Below are positions 1 through 5,716 of a DNA stretch of 5,716 nucleotides, piece after piece. The stretch covers positions 1 to 5,716 of the forward strand of contig JAHFAA010000277.1 of NCBI GenBank assembly GCA_023250775.1, in the 5' to 3' direction. The position numbers and the translations under genes are program-made. Numbering within the stretch: the stretch's first letter is position 1; every line of letters starts with the position of its first letter. The DNA comes from Bdellovibrionales bacterium. Lineage in GTDB: Bacteria; Bdellovibrionota; Bacteriovoracia; Bacteriovoracales; Bacteriovoracaceae. The notes below the pieces were generated by a model. It had not been told where the DNA came from. It worked only from the letters and a program-made list of their open reading frames with translations, and made no database searches.

Positions 1-238
1 TCTGAGAGGTGGTGCCGCCGCTCATTACATTGAAGGAAATCGCCGTAAATCTGATTTCGACAACCCTTTGCTCGGATTTCGTGGCTCATGGAATCTGGGA
101 CTGGGATATGAATGGCAAATCGCCGATAGTAACTGGCGTGTGAACGCGCTCGTTGAAGGCGTGCAGTCCATCAGTCAAGAAGAAGGTTCCCGATTTACCG
201 GAGCGGGTCTCACTACAGGTGTCGTTTACACCTTTTGA
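1..238 (+). CDS. C-terminal end of a probable outer-membrane beta-barrel protein (5' partial)
   Basis: An open frame enters from the left edge (first whole codon at base 2) and runs 78 codons to a TGA at 236-238. The visible tail is rich in Gly and aromatics and, in its last 50 residues, alternates polar and hydrophobic residues in short stretches separated by turn-like segments (IADSN, SQEEGS). It ends in GVVYTF, with a C-terminal Phe and Tyr at the third position from the end. A terminal aromatic residue in an amphipathic strand is the known recognition signal for the BAM complex, so I infer an outer-membrane barrel. The specific family cannot be told from this fragment, and the start and any signal peptide lie outside the window. 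The next gene, a lipoprotein, starts 17 bp downstream on the same strand, suggesting an operon of two envelope genes. A soluble beta-rich protein is the main alternative. Confidence 0.7.
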   Translation, partial: LRGGAAAHYIEGNRRKSDFDNPLLGFRGSWNLGLGYEWQIADSNWRVNALVEGVQSISQEEGSRFTGAGLTTGVVYTF

Positions 239-244
239 TCTGAA

Positions 245-250
245 AAGGAG
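245..250 (+). promoter_or_regulatory. Ribosome binding site of the lipoprotein gene
   Basis: AAGGAG lies 5 nt before the ATG at 256 and is the strongest Shine-Dalgarno match in the window. It supports that ATG as the start and suggests efficient translation even though the upstream gene ends only 17 bp away. Confidence 0.8.
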
Positions 251-255
251 TTTTC

Positions 256-936
256 ATGACCCGAGCGATCGCGATACTTCTTCTCCTGATCGGATGTAAA
301 TTCAACTTGTCTACGAAGTCGTCAGAGCAGCCTGTGACGCCGGATCAAATGAAAGAAGTGATTGCTCTTTCTTCTCAAGAGCAATCGCTCGGCAAGGCCC
401 TATGCCAGGCGTTAGACCAGAAGAGATCGTTATTTCGAACCCTCCACGATGGTCGAACGTTTGATTTTCAACTCGAGCAATATGACTGTGGTACAAAAGT
501 TTCGAGCGCGACAGTAGCGGCAACCTTGCGAGCAAGCGTCGGACAAGCCATGACTTATGAGGCACCCTCTGGAAGTCAGCTTTATTTCACTGACGTTTTA
601 ACGAGTACAGACGGGATCACTCATTTCCTGTGCGACAAGATTGCGGCAGGAAAAGTGATTCAAAATACAATCGTCGTGGACAATATAGAAACAATTCAAA
701 TTCGTCTTGGTGGTGATGTGCCCTCTGGAATTATTTTGGAGATTTCGGATTTTATTGCAAACTCACAAGGAGAGCATGTCTTTAAGAATGTGCAGTCAAT
801 TAAATTTCATGCAAAACTTTCCAACCTCAGCGATTTTACCGGGTTGGAGATGGAGCGAGCGATATCTAAGAAATGCCTTGCCGATGGCAAGCTTTCGTCC
901 GGTTCCCTCCAGAAGTCTTTGGAATCTTTGCCGTAG
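256..936 (+). CDS. Predicted lipoprotein of unknown function
   Basis: This is a complete 226-residue reading frame with a good ribosome binding site. The N-terminus has a short signal peptide: positive n-region MTR, hydrophobic AIAILLLLI, then a lipobox LIGC with Cys14 as the expected lipidated residue. This predicts Lgt/Lsp processing. The residue after Cys is Lys, not Asp, so by the E. coli +2 rule it would go to the outer membrane through the Lol system; that rule may not hold in this lineage. A Ser/Thr/Gln-rich linker (about residues 17-44) leads to a mature domain with four more cysteines (50, 78, 126, 207), which could form two disulfides. The middle (about 105-190) looks beta-rich, and the tail from about 195 looks helical then Ser-rich. 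I do not recognise the family. It follows the barrel gene by 17 bp and is probably co-transcribed with it, so a shared outer-membrane role is plausible but unproven. The 126-bp gap to smc suggests the operon ends here. Confidence 0.8.
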   Translation: MTRAIAILLLLIGCKFNLSTKSSEQPVTPDQMKEVIALSSQEQSLGKALCQALDQKRSLFRTLHDGRTFDFQLEQYDCGTKVSSATVAATLRASVGQAMTYEAPSGSQLYFTDVLTSTDGITHFLCDKIAAGKVIQNTIVVDNIETIQIRLGGDVPSGIILEISDFIANSQGEHVFKNVQSIKFHAKLSNLSDFTGLEMERAISKKCLADGKLSSGSLQKSLESLP

Positions 937-943
937 TACGGCA
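929..943. repeat. 15-bp palindrome over the lipoprotein stop codon
   Basis: TGCCGTAGTACGGCA is a perfect inverted repeat around a central G at 936, with arms 929-935 and 937-943. It covers the TAG stop at 934-936. As RNA it would fold as a 5-bp TGCCG/CGGCA stem with a TAGTA loop. No T-tract follows directly (the first T6 begins about 27 nt later), so it does not look like a standard intrinsic terminator. It could be a weak terminator, an RNA-stabilising hairpin or a protein-binding site. Confidence 0.45.
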
Positions 944-970
944 TTGCATCTAGGCCTTGAAACATTGCAT
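942..970. repeat. 8-bp direct repeat CATTGCAT, 21 bp apart
   Basis: CATTGCAT occurs at 942-949 and again at 963-970. The 21-bp offset is two helical turns, so both copies lie on the same DNA face. They flank the possible -35 hexamer of the smc promoter, a position typical of operator half-sites. This is a short repeat in one intergenic region and could be chance. Confidence 0.35.
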
Positions 971-986
971 TTTTTCGGGATAAAGT
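957..986 (+). promoter_or_regulatory. Possible sigma70-like promoter for smc
   Basis: TTGAAA at 957-962 (4 of 6 to TTGACA at the -35, including the leading TTGA) is followed after 18 bp by TAAAGT at 981-986 (4 of 6 to TATAAT). The predicted start near 993 would give smc a leader of about 70 nt. The hexamers are imperfect and CATTAT at 994-999 is an alternative -10. That some promoter lies in 937-1062 is more secure than these exact boxes, because this is the only sizeable gap before smc. Confidence 0.35.
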
Positions 987-989
987 ATG

Positions 990-1011
990 TACACATTATG
1001 CGGCCTGTGTA
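990..1011. repeat. Inverted repeat TACACA-N10-TGTGTA upstream of smc
   Basis: Perfect 6-bp arms (990-995 and 1006-1011) are separated by 10 bp, giving a 16-bp centre-to-centre spacing. The repeat lies just after the possible -10 box, around the expected transcription start. This geometry would suit a dimeric DNA-binding regulator occupying the start site; in RNA it could form a weak hairpin with a 10-nt loop. The role is inferred from position only. Confidence 0.35.
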
Positions 1012-1050
1012 AAAGTTAGAAGCTACGCACACACATACAACTGCATAGCA

Positions 1051-1055
1051 AAGGA
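1051..1055 (+). promoter_or_regulatory. Ribosome binding site deciding the smc GTG start
   Basis: AAGGA sits 7 nt before the GTG at 1063. The frame stays open a little further upstream, so this site and the match of the first residues (MKLKRLIVQGFKSF) to the usual SMC N-terminus decide the start. Confidence 0.7.
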
Positions 1056-1062
1056 ATCGCCT

Positions 1063-4000
1063 GTGAAGTTGAAGCGTCTTATTGTTCAAGGATTTAAGTC
1101 CTTTAAAGATCGAACTGTTATCCATTTTGACGATGGAATTACAGGTATTGTCGGCCCGAACGGGTGCGGCAAATCCAATATTGTGGATGCCCTTTTTTGG
1201 ATCATGGGTGAGCAATCCGCTAAACATTTGCGCGGCTCAACCATGAAAGATGTTATCTTTTCGGGATCGTCAAAATATGCTCCCGCCAATTGGGCCGAGG
1301 CCAGCTTGGTTTTGGAAAATGTGGAAGGAAAACACATCCACATTGGGACAACCGTCGCCAGCCCTTTAGAAATTCAACTGACACGAAAACTGTATCGAAA
1401 TGGTGAATCAGAATATCGCATCAACGATATTTTATGCCGCTTAAAAGATGTTCAAGAAGTCTTCATGGATACCGGCGCCGGAGCGAAATCTTATTCGATT
1501 ATTGCTCAAGGTGAAATTAACCGGATCGTGCAAAGTAAACCCGAAGATCGTCGTGTGATGATTGAAGAGGTCGCGGGAGTTACCAAATTCAAACTTCGTC
1601 GGCGCGAATCCTTGCGCAAAATTGAGCAAACGCAATCCAACCTGGCGCGTTTGCAAGATTTGAAATTGGAAATTGAAAAACAACTTAAGGTTCTTGAAAA
1701 GCAGGCAGAGAAGGCCGAGCGCGCTCGCAATCTTAGAGAGCGAGTCATCAAGTACGAATTAATTACGGAGTCTCATAAAGAATTTGATCTTTTGAAAGAC
1801 ATTCGTGATCACCACACTTTTTTGAATGAAAAAACCATTAACGTTCAAAACTGGAAAGTGCGAAAAGATACAGTTGAGATTGGATTAGAAGAGGAACGCT
1901 TGGAGCGTGAGGAGCAAACTCGCAAGCTCGACGAACTTCAAGGCCAGTATAATCAAATTTCCAGGCAGCTGGCCGCTCAAGAAGAACGCTTGAACAATCT
2001 CTGTCAGGCGCAAACCGAAAAAGAAAAAGTTCTGGATGAAAAACAGCACGAATCTGAGGATCTGGCGCAGGAACTCGCTCAGCGAAAGACACGTCTATCC
2101 GAACTTACAATCGCCCGTGATGAGGCCGTGGCACGCGGGCAAGAGCAAGTGGACTTTTCTGAGCTGGAAGAAAAAATCAGCTTTTTAAAAGAAGAAATTG
2201 GCAGTCGTGAAGATCTATTGAAAGAGGCCCAGCGTTCTTATGATACAACTCGACGTGAGTTTGAAAATATTCGCCAAGAGAAGTTGAATGTCGGCCCAAA
2301 ATTGGCTGAATACGCCGCGATCTTGCAAGATATGGCGCTTGAGATGGAGGCCTTAGAAAAACAATTCAGCGGAGTTTCCGGAGAGTTGGCGGCCAAACGT
2401 GAAGAGCTGCGAAAAATTGAAGTGGCGGTTCAAGAGACTGAAGAAGAGACCAAAAATTTGCAAGTTGAATTATTAAAGCAAAAAAGTGGGCTCGTTGAAG
2501 TTGAAGCTGAGGTTCATAATAAAACCAAACTTAACATGCAAGTTGAGAGTAAGCTTGCTTCGCTTGAGGAAATCAATAGCTCGTTTGAAGGATTAAAAGA
2601 AGGAACGGCTCAAGCTTTGCGTGATGAGAATGTGTCGGGAGTCAATCTCTTTGGCCATTTGATTAAATGTCCATCGAACTATACTGAGGCGGTCCAGCGC
2701 GCCCTTTCTGATATTTTAGAATGTTTGACCTTAGACGAATTACAAGATGGTTCTCTGCAAGACAAATTGGGCCAATCCATTTTGGAGAAAGGTGTTGATT
2801 GCCTTATCACAAGTGGAGCGACAGCTCTGACCACGCTCGAAACATGCGCCCGTTTACAAACCAAAGGGCTTGGTGAAGTTGTGGCCCTTGTTGATTGTGT
2901 GAAATTTTCTGAGGGCCATGAGGCGCTTCAGGTATTTTTAGAAGGGCATTATCTGGCGAGCAATGCAGACCCTTCAGTTTGGCAGCAGATTCCCACAGAA
3001 ATCAACTTCCGTTCAATTACCTCGATGGATGGCAAGATTCATGTCAAGAATCTTGGCGCCGGGAAACTTTTTTCCCATGCGACTAATGGTGAGGAAAGTT
3101 TTGGCCATGTTGCTCGTAATAATAAAATTGAAGAACTAAAGACTCAGCGAATTCAATTACAAGATGAGAAAACCGAAGCGGAACAAAAACTGGCCATGTT
3201 GCGCGCCACAATTTCTGAACTTGAAAAAAATGTCGAGAGTAAACGCACTTTCCTAAGAGACAGTCGTGAGAAATTTGTCGCCTTGAAGTCTTATATTGAT
3301 ACCAAAACCGAAGTCCACAGCTCAGGCAATTCGCGTTTACAAATTTTGATTAATCGAAAACAGGAAATGTCCAAGAGTCGCTTGGATCTCATTATTCGCG
3401 ATGAAGAGCTGTCGAAAAGAGAAGAGGCCCTAGGTAAAGACCAAGATACGAAGGCCTCAGCCGTTGAAGATCAAAAAGATGCACTGGATTTGTTGAAAAG
3501 TCGTTTTGAAGAAGAACGCGGTGAATTTTTGCGCTTGAGTGCCGAGGCAAAAACCTACAATGAACGAGTGCAGTCTTTTGAAACTCAAATTAAAGATCTT
3601 AATTCGCAGCTTGAGCGTCTTGAGCAAAAAATAGTGGGCAATAAAAATGCCATTACACGCTACGAAGAAGAAATTGCCAATCTAGGACAGGAATTGTCCA
3701 CTCTGGAGAAAAGCAACTTAGATACGGCCCAAGTTCTGAGCGATCGCGAAGAGATGCTCTCACTCATGCGTGATCGTTTGGCCGAGCTTCTGACCGGAAT
3801 GCAGGAGCGCGAAAACGAAGTTAAAGAGTTGGGACAAAAAATTAATAAGACTGAAAAAGACATGGTCGAGCATGAGGTGAAGATTGGTCAGTCTTTGGTG
3901 GAAGAAGAACAGGTCGCACGCAATGTTTTTGAAAAGTATAGAGTTGATCTGCGCCAGACGATTGCCCAAGTTCTTGAATACAACGAATCAGAATTAGCAC

Positions 4001-4746
4001 GACTGCATAATCTTGCCTCAATGTTGGTGATGGAAGGGCCGCAAGGGCCGGAAGCGATTACACCTGTGGCGTATGAATTCACGCGCCGTTATGGTCAGGA
4101 TTTAAAAGAATGCTACAGCAAATTTCGCGAGGCCAAGAATGAGCTGGCGCGTTTAGGTGAGATCAACTGGCAAGCGATCGAGGATTATGATCGACAAAAA
4201 GTGCGTTTTGATTTCTTGGCCAAACAGGAAGATGAGCTCAAGACATCTTTAGATGATTTGAAGATTGCGATTGAAAAAATTGATGAGAAATCAAAAGAGC
4301 GCTTTAAGGTGGCTTTTGATGAAGTCAGCAGTCGTTTCGAAAAAGTTTTTCCAATTATTTTTGATGGTGGCGTGGCCAAACTTGTCATGGTTGGTAATCC
4401 CGATGATCCAGAGGCAGGGGTCGATATTATTGCTCAACCTCCAGGAAAGAAAACTGTAAATATCAATCTCATGTCAGGTGGTGAGAAGGCCCTTACCGCC
4501 GTGGCACTCATTTTCTCAATCTTTTTGGTGAAACCATCTCCCTTCTGTCTTTTGGACGAGGTGGATGCTCCTTTGGATGATGCTAACGTTGGACGTTTTA
4601 TCGAGCTGCTGCGTGAGATGAGTAAGGATAGCCAATTTATTCTTATTACTCACAATAAGAAAACCATGGAACTGAATGATACACTTTACGGTGTGACGAT
4701 GCAGGAACCAGGGATTTCGAAGGCCGTGTCTGTTCAACTGCATTGA
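1063..4746 (+). CDS. smc: Chromosome segregation/condensation ATPase SMC, full length
   Basis: This 1227-residue protein has the complete bacterial SMC layout. SMC dimers act on the nucleoid with ScpA/ScpB to extrude DNA loops and resolve sister chromosomes; no scp genes are in the window. The N-terminal head has Walker A GPNGCGKS (31-38) and a Q-loop with Gln149 in IIAQGE, followed by the PEDRR...EEVAGV region. The first coiled-coil arm spans roughly 170-505, the hinge 510-686 and the second arm 690-1030. The C-terminal head carries the ABC signature SGGEK (S1138-), Walker B FCLLDE with Asp1165 and catalytic Glu1166, the D-loop DAPLDDAN (1168-1175) and the switch His1197. All catalytic residues are present, so the protein should be an active ATPase. 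Oddities: the hinge region that normally carries paired glycines reads NLGAGKLFSH, and a Pro/Gly break (EGPQGPEAITP, 991-1001) interrupts the second arm. It starts at GTG and ends 6 bp before lolA. The extended bacterial C-terminal motifs favour SMC over Rad50, RecN or MukB. Confidence 0.97.
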   Translation: MKLKRLIVQGFKSFKDRTVIHFDDGITGIVGPNGCGKSNIVDALFWIMGEQSAKHLRGSTMKDVIFSGSSKYAPANWAEASLVLENVEGKHIHIGTTVASPLEIQLTRKLYRNGESEYRINDILCRLKDVQEVFMDTGAGAKSYSIIAQGEINRIVQSKPEDRRVMIEEVAGVTKFKLRRRESLRKIEQTQSNLARLQDLKLEIEKQLKVLEKQAEKAERARNLRERVIKYELITESHKEFDLLKDIRDHHTFLNEKTINVQNWKVRKDTVEIGLEEERLEREEQTRKLDELQGQYNQISRQLAAQEERLNNLCQAQTEKEKVLDEKQHESEDLAQELAQRKTRLSELTIARDEAVARGQEQVDFSELEEKISFLKEEIGSREDLLKEAQRSYDTTRREFENIRQEKLNVGPKLAEYAAILQDMALEMEALEKQFSGVSGELAAKREELRKIEVAVQETEEETKNLQVELLKQKSGLVEVEAEVHNKTKLNMQVESKLASLEEINSSFEGLKEGTAQALRDENVSGVNLFGHLIKCPSNYTEAVQRALSDILECLTLDELQDGSLQDKLGQSILEKGVDCLITSGATALTTLETCARLQTKGLGEVVALVDCVKFSEGHEALQVFLEGHYLASNADPSVWQQIPTEINFRSITSMDGKIHVKNLGAGKLFSHATNGEESFGHVARNNKIEELKTQRIQLQDEKTEAEQKLAMLRATISELEKNVESKRTFLRDSREKFVALKSYIDTKTEVHSSGNSRLQILINRKQEMSKSRLDLIIRDEELSKREEALGKDQDTKASAVEDQKDALDLLKSRFEEERGEFLRLSAEAKTYNERVQSFETQIKDLNSQLERLEQKIVGNKNAITRYEEEIANLGQELSTLEKSNLDTAQVLSDREEMLSLMRDRLAELLTGMQERENEVKELGQKINKTEKDMVEHEVKIGQSLVEEEQVARNVFEKYRVDLRQTIAQVLEYNESELARLHNLASMLVMEGPQGPEAITPVAYEFTRRYGQDLKECYSKFREAKNELARLGEINWQAIEDYDRQKVRFDFLAKQEDELKTSLDDLKIAIEKIDEKSKERFKVAFDEVSSRFEKVFPIIFDGGVAKLVMVGNPDDPEAGVDIIAQPPGKKTVNINLMSGGEKALTAVALIFSIFLVKPSPFCLLDEVDAPLDDANVGRFIELLREMSKDSQFILITHNKKTMELNDTLYGVTMQEPGISKAVSVQLH
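4033..4050 (+). repeat. Small in-frame tandem duplication inside smc
   Basis: GAAGGGCCG (4033-4041) is followed directly by CAAGGGCCG (4042-4050), 8 of 9 bases identical and in codon phase. It encodes EGP-QGP at residues 991-996 of SMC, in the break of the second coiled-coil arm close to the head. It looks like a local 9-bp duplication that added three residues to a flexible loop. Confidence 0.5.
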
Positions 4747-4752
4747 GATCAT

Positions 4753-5367
4753 ATGAAAATTTTTTTTGCATTACTCCTTGTCACTTTTTTTTGCCAAGTC
4801 TTTGCGGCAGATTTCATGCCCAAGGCCTTTAAGGCCGAATTTGATCAATCATTTGTGAGTGTGATTAAGAAAAAAACGGTGACCAATCACGGCGTCCTTT
4901 CTTATCAATATCCCGGGAATATTCGTCTGGAAATTACGGACCCAGATGAGGGATTAATCTACGTAAGTAATCCTCAAAAAAGTTGGTATTATCGTCCTCC
5001 TTTTATCCCTGGTGAGCCAGGCGAACTCAGCGTTTCTCCTCAGGGAAATACCCTTGTGGCGAAATTTTTTGATGGTCTTAAGAATGGCCTGAAATCAAAT
5101 CGCCTCTACGATGTTCGGGATCTGGGCGATAGAAAGTACGAATTGGTTTTTAAAAAAGATGCTGCCAAAGATGCAGGCGTTAAAAAGGCCACCATCGTTT
5201 TGGCGGCAGGTTCTCAAGACTTTTTAAAGGTCGAAAAAATATCGCTGGTGTTCAGTGACAACAAAAAAGTTGATTTACTTTTTAAGTCGATCACGGCGCT
5301 TGAAAAATTTGCTGATGATGTCTTTATCTTTAAAGCGCCGGACAATACCAACGTAACCAATCAATAA
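4753..5367 (+). CDS. lolA: Outer-membrane lipoprotein carrier protein LolA
   Basis: This 204-residue protein is about the length of E. coli LolA. LolA is a periplasmic chaperone that takes lipoproteins from the LolCDE transporter at the inner membrane to the outer-membrane acceptor. Here a Sec signal peptide (MKIFF..., hydrophobic to residue 16) has a likely cut after VFA at 18. The family pattern follows: a helix around 22-38 with F-x-Q-S-F, then GVLSYQYPGNIRLEI (47-61), the strand ending in IYVSNPQKSWYYRPPF (69-84), and a FFDGL segment near 105. The hydrophobic concave sheet of the family is consistent with the many alternating hydrophobics later on. No LolB is visible, as expected outside beta/gammaproteobacteria. 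The ATG lies 6 bp after the smc stop. There is no real Shine-Dalgarno, only GAG overlapping that stop, so coupled translation from smc is likely. Two T8 tracts sit in the signal-peptide codons. The end overlaps the convergent transglycosylase gene. A general LolA-like lipid carrier is the main alternative. Confidence 0.88.
   Translation: MKIFFALLLVTFFCQVFAADFMPKAFKAEFDQSFVSVIKKKTVTNHGVLSYQYPGNIRLEITDPDEGLIYVSNPQKSWYYRPPFIPGEPGELSVSPQGNTLVAKFFDGLKNGLKSNRLYDVRDLGDRKYELVFKKDAAKDAGVKKATIVLAAGSQDFLKVEKISLVFSDNKKVDLLFKSITALEKFADDVFIFKAPDNTNVTNQ
4760..4792 (+). repeat. Two T8 homopolymer tracts in the lolA signal-peptide region
   Basis: Runs of eight T occur at 4760-4767 and 4785-4792, within the first 14 codons of lolA. 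They encode the Phe pairs of the signal peptide (IFF and TFF). Tracts of this length can slip during replication or transcription, and a one-base change in either would frameshift lolA almost at its start. A T-rich hydrophobic segment is also what a signal peptide naturally produces, so selection for slippage is not shown. Confidence 0.6.
5361..5367. other. Overlapping stop codons of convergent lolA and transglycosylase genes
   Basis: The seven bases TCAATAA contain the lolA stop TAA (5365-5367, plus strand) and the transglycosylase stop TGA (complement of 5361-5363, minus strand). The two genes therefore converge with no intergenic space. No GC-rich hairpin is visible nearby; the only dyad is CAAT-N5-ATTG at 5362-5374, too weak for a terminator. 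Each transcript probably runs into the antisense of the other gene. Confidence 0.85.
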
Positions 5368-5716
5368 AAAATTGCCTTAAGATCTTCTGATGCCAATGGA
5401 GTTGGCGACAACAAACGTTTGTAATTGAAATAATTTCTAAAAATCTTTTTCACGTAAGCATTGGTTTCTCTATAGGGAACCATTTCCATGAAGATGAGAG
5501 TGGCATCAATGCGACGATCACCTGCACAGCTGATGGGGTCGTTGCAGTATTTAAGAAAAAATTTCTTCTGCCATCGCCCTGCCGCTTCGGGGCCGGCATT
5601 GTAGGCCATAATTGTTTCGGCAAATCGTCCATCGAACTGCTCCAAATATTTTTTAAAAAGACTTGGGCCTAACATCAGATTGATGTCAGGAATGAAAAGA
5701 TCTTCTGGACAGGTCA
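5361..5716 (-). CDS. Lytic transglycosylase, SLT domain, C-terminal part (5' partial)
   Basis: The minus-strand frame is open from the right edge and gives 117 residues before its TGA. It begins inside the SLT fold: PEDLFIPDINLMLGPSLFKK matches the family's P-x-x-N-I-x-L-G-x-x-Y-L segment, then a helix EQFDGRFAETIMAYNAGP with the hallmark YNAGP (about residues 38-42 of the fragment) and a following RW. The later stretch VPYRETNAYVKKI matches the IPYxETRxYV motif of the Slt70/MltC-type C-terminus. Such enzymes cleave the MurNAc-GlcNAc bond of peptidoglycan in the periplasm, leaving 1,6-anhydroMurNAc. The catalytic Glu and the N-terminus lie outside the window, so activity, export signal and subfamily cannot be judged. 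The Met at 5675-5673 is internal, not the start, because homology continues upstream of it. A small CNDPISC segment could form a disulfide. The gene faces lolA and shares 7 bp with it. Confidence 0.88.
   Translation of the reverse strand, partial: TCPEDLFIPDINLMLGPSLFKKYLEQFDGRFAETIMAYNAGPEAAGRWQKKFFLKYCNDPISCAGDRRIDATLIFMEMVPYRETNAYVKKIFRNYFNYKRLLSPTPLASEDLKAIFY

Noticed and set aside
968..976. The T6 tract at 970-975 as the U-tract of a lipoprotein-operon terminator
   Set aside because: It lies about 27 nt from the palindrome and has no GC-rich stem directly before it; it falls inside the spacer of the possible smc promoter.
707..1012. Plus-strand 101-codon frame overlapping the end of the lipoprotein gene and running into the intergenic gap
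   Set aside because: It lies out of frame inside a well-supported gene, the protein looks like low-quality out-of-frame translation, and no ribosome binding site is obvious.
796..1227. Minus-strand open frame of 143 codons spanning the smc leader and the ends of both neighbouring genes
   Set aside because: It is antisense to the lipoprotein 3' end and the smc 5' end, its composition looks random, and no recognisable domain is present; it is a shadow frame.
265..3747. GCGATCGC octamers at 265-272 and 3740-3747, the second within an identical 12-bp context
   Set aside because: This resembles the cyanobacterial HIP1 palindrome, but there are only two copies, both inside coding sequence, and the genes are not cyanobacterial in type; most likely coincidence.
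4753..4800. Cys14 of LolA as a lipoprotein lipobox
   Set aside because: The residues before it are TFF, and Phe at -1 does not fit a lipobox, whereas VFA-A at 16-19 fits a normal signal peptidase I site.
5362..5374. CAAT-AAAAA-ATTG dyad as a bidirectional terminator between lolA and the transglycosylase gene
   Set aside because: The stem is only 4 bp, A/T-rich and without a following U-tract, so it is too weak to call a terminator.
5361..5675. The transglycosylase fragment as a complete small protein starting at the Met at 5675
   Set aside because: The frame stays open to the window edge and the upstream residues (PEDLFIPDINL) belong to the SLT fold, so the gene is truncated by the window, not short.

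Overview
The window looks like a piece of chromosome from a Gram-negative, double-membrane bacterium. It carries the end of an outer-membrane beta-barrel gene, a lipoprotein gene, a bacterial-type smc, a lolA and the end of a lytic transglycosylase gene. The moderate GC content and the style of the SMC heads and LolA fit the deltaproteobacteria/Bdellovibrionota neighbourhood. That placement is inference from memory of the families; nothing in the window proves it.

Layout from left to right: (1) the last 78 codons of a protein ending in a beta-barrel-like strand with a C-terminal Phe, stop at 236-238; (2) 17 bp later, behind a strong AAGGAG site, a 226-residue lipoprotein of unrecognised family (256-936); (3) a 126-bp intergenic gap (937-1062) with a 15-bp palindrome over the lipoprotein stop codon, an 8-bp direct repeat, a possible sigma70-like promoter and a 6-bp-arm inverted repeat, so smc probably has its own transcription start; (4) full-length smc (1063-4746, GTG start); (5) lolA (4753-5367), 6 bp behind smc and with almost no Shine-Dalgarno sequence, so probably translationally coupled to it; (6) on the minus strand, converging on lolA and overlapping its end by 7 bp, the C-terminal part of an SLT-family lytic transglycosylase, cut by the window end.

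Functionally, one gene serves chromosome organisation (smc). The other four serve the cell envelope: an outer-membrane barrel, a lipoprotein that would itself be LolA cargo, the periplasmic lipoprotein carrier LolA, and peptidoglycan cleavage. The smc-lolA pair resembles the ftsK-lolA pairing of enteric bacteria, where a chromosome-segregation ATPase also precedes lolA.

I found no mobile element, CRISPR array, tRNA, rRNA or riboswitch, and nothing I would call a new biological system. The points most worth a second look are the degenerate glycine motif of the SMC hinge, the smc-lolA coupling, the paired T8 tracts in the lolA signal-peptide region, the structured smc leader and the unrecognised lipoprotein.
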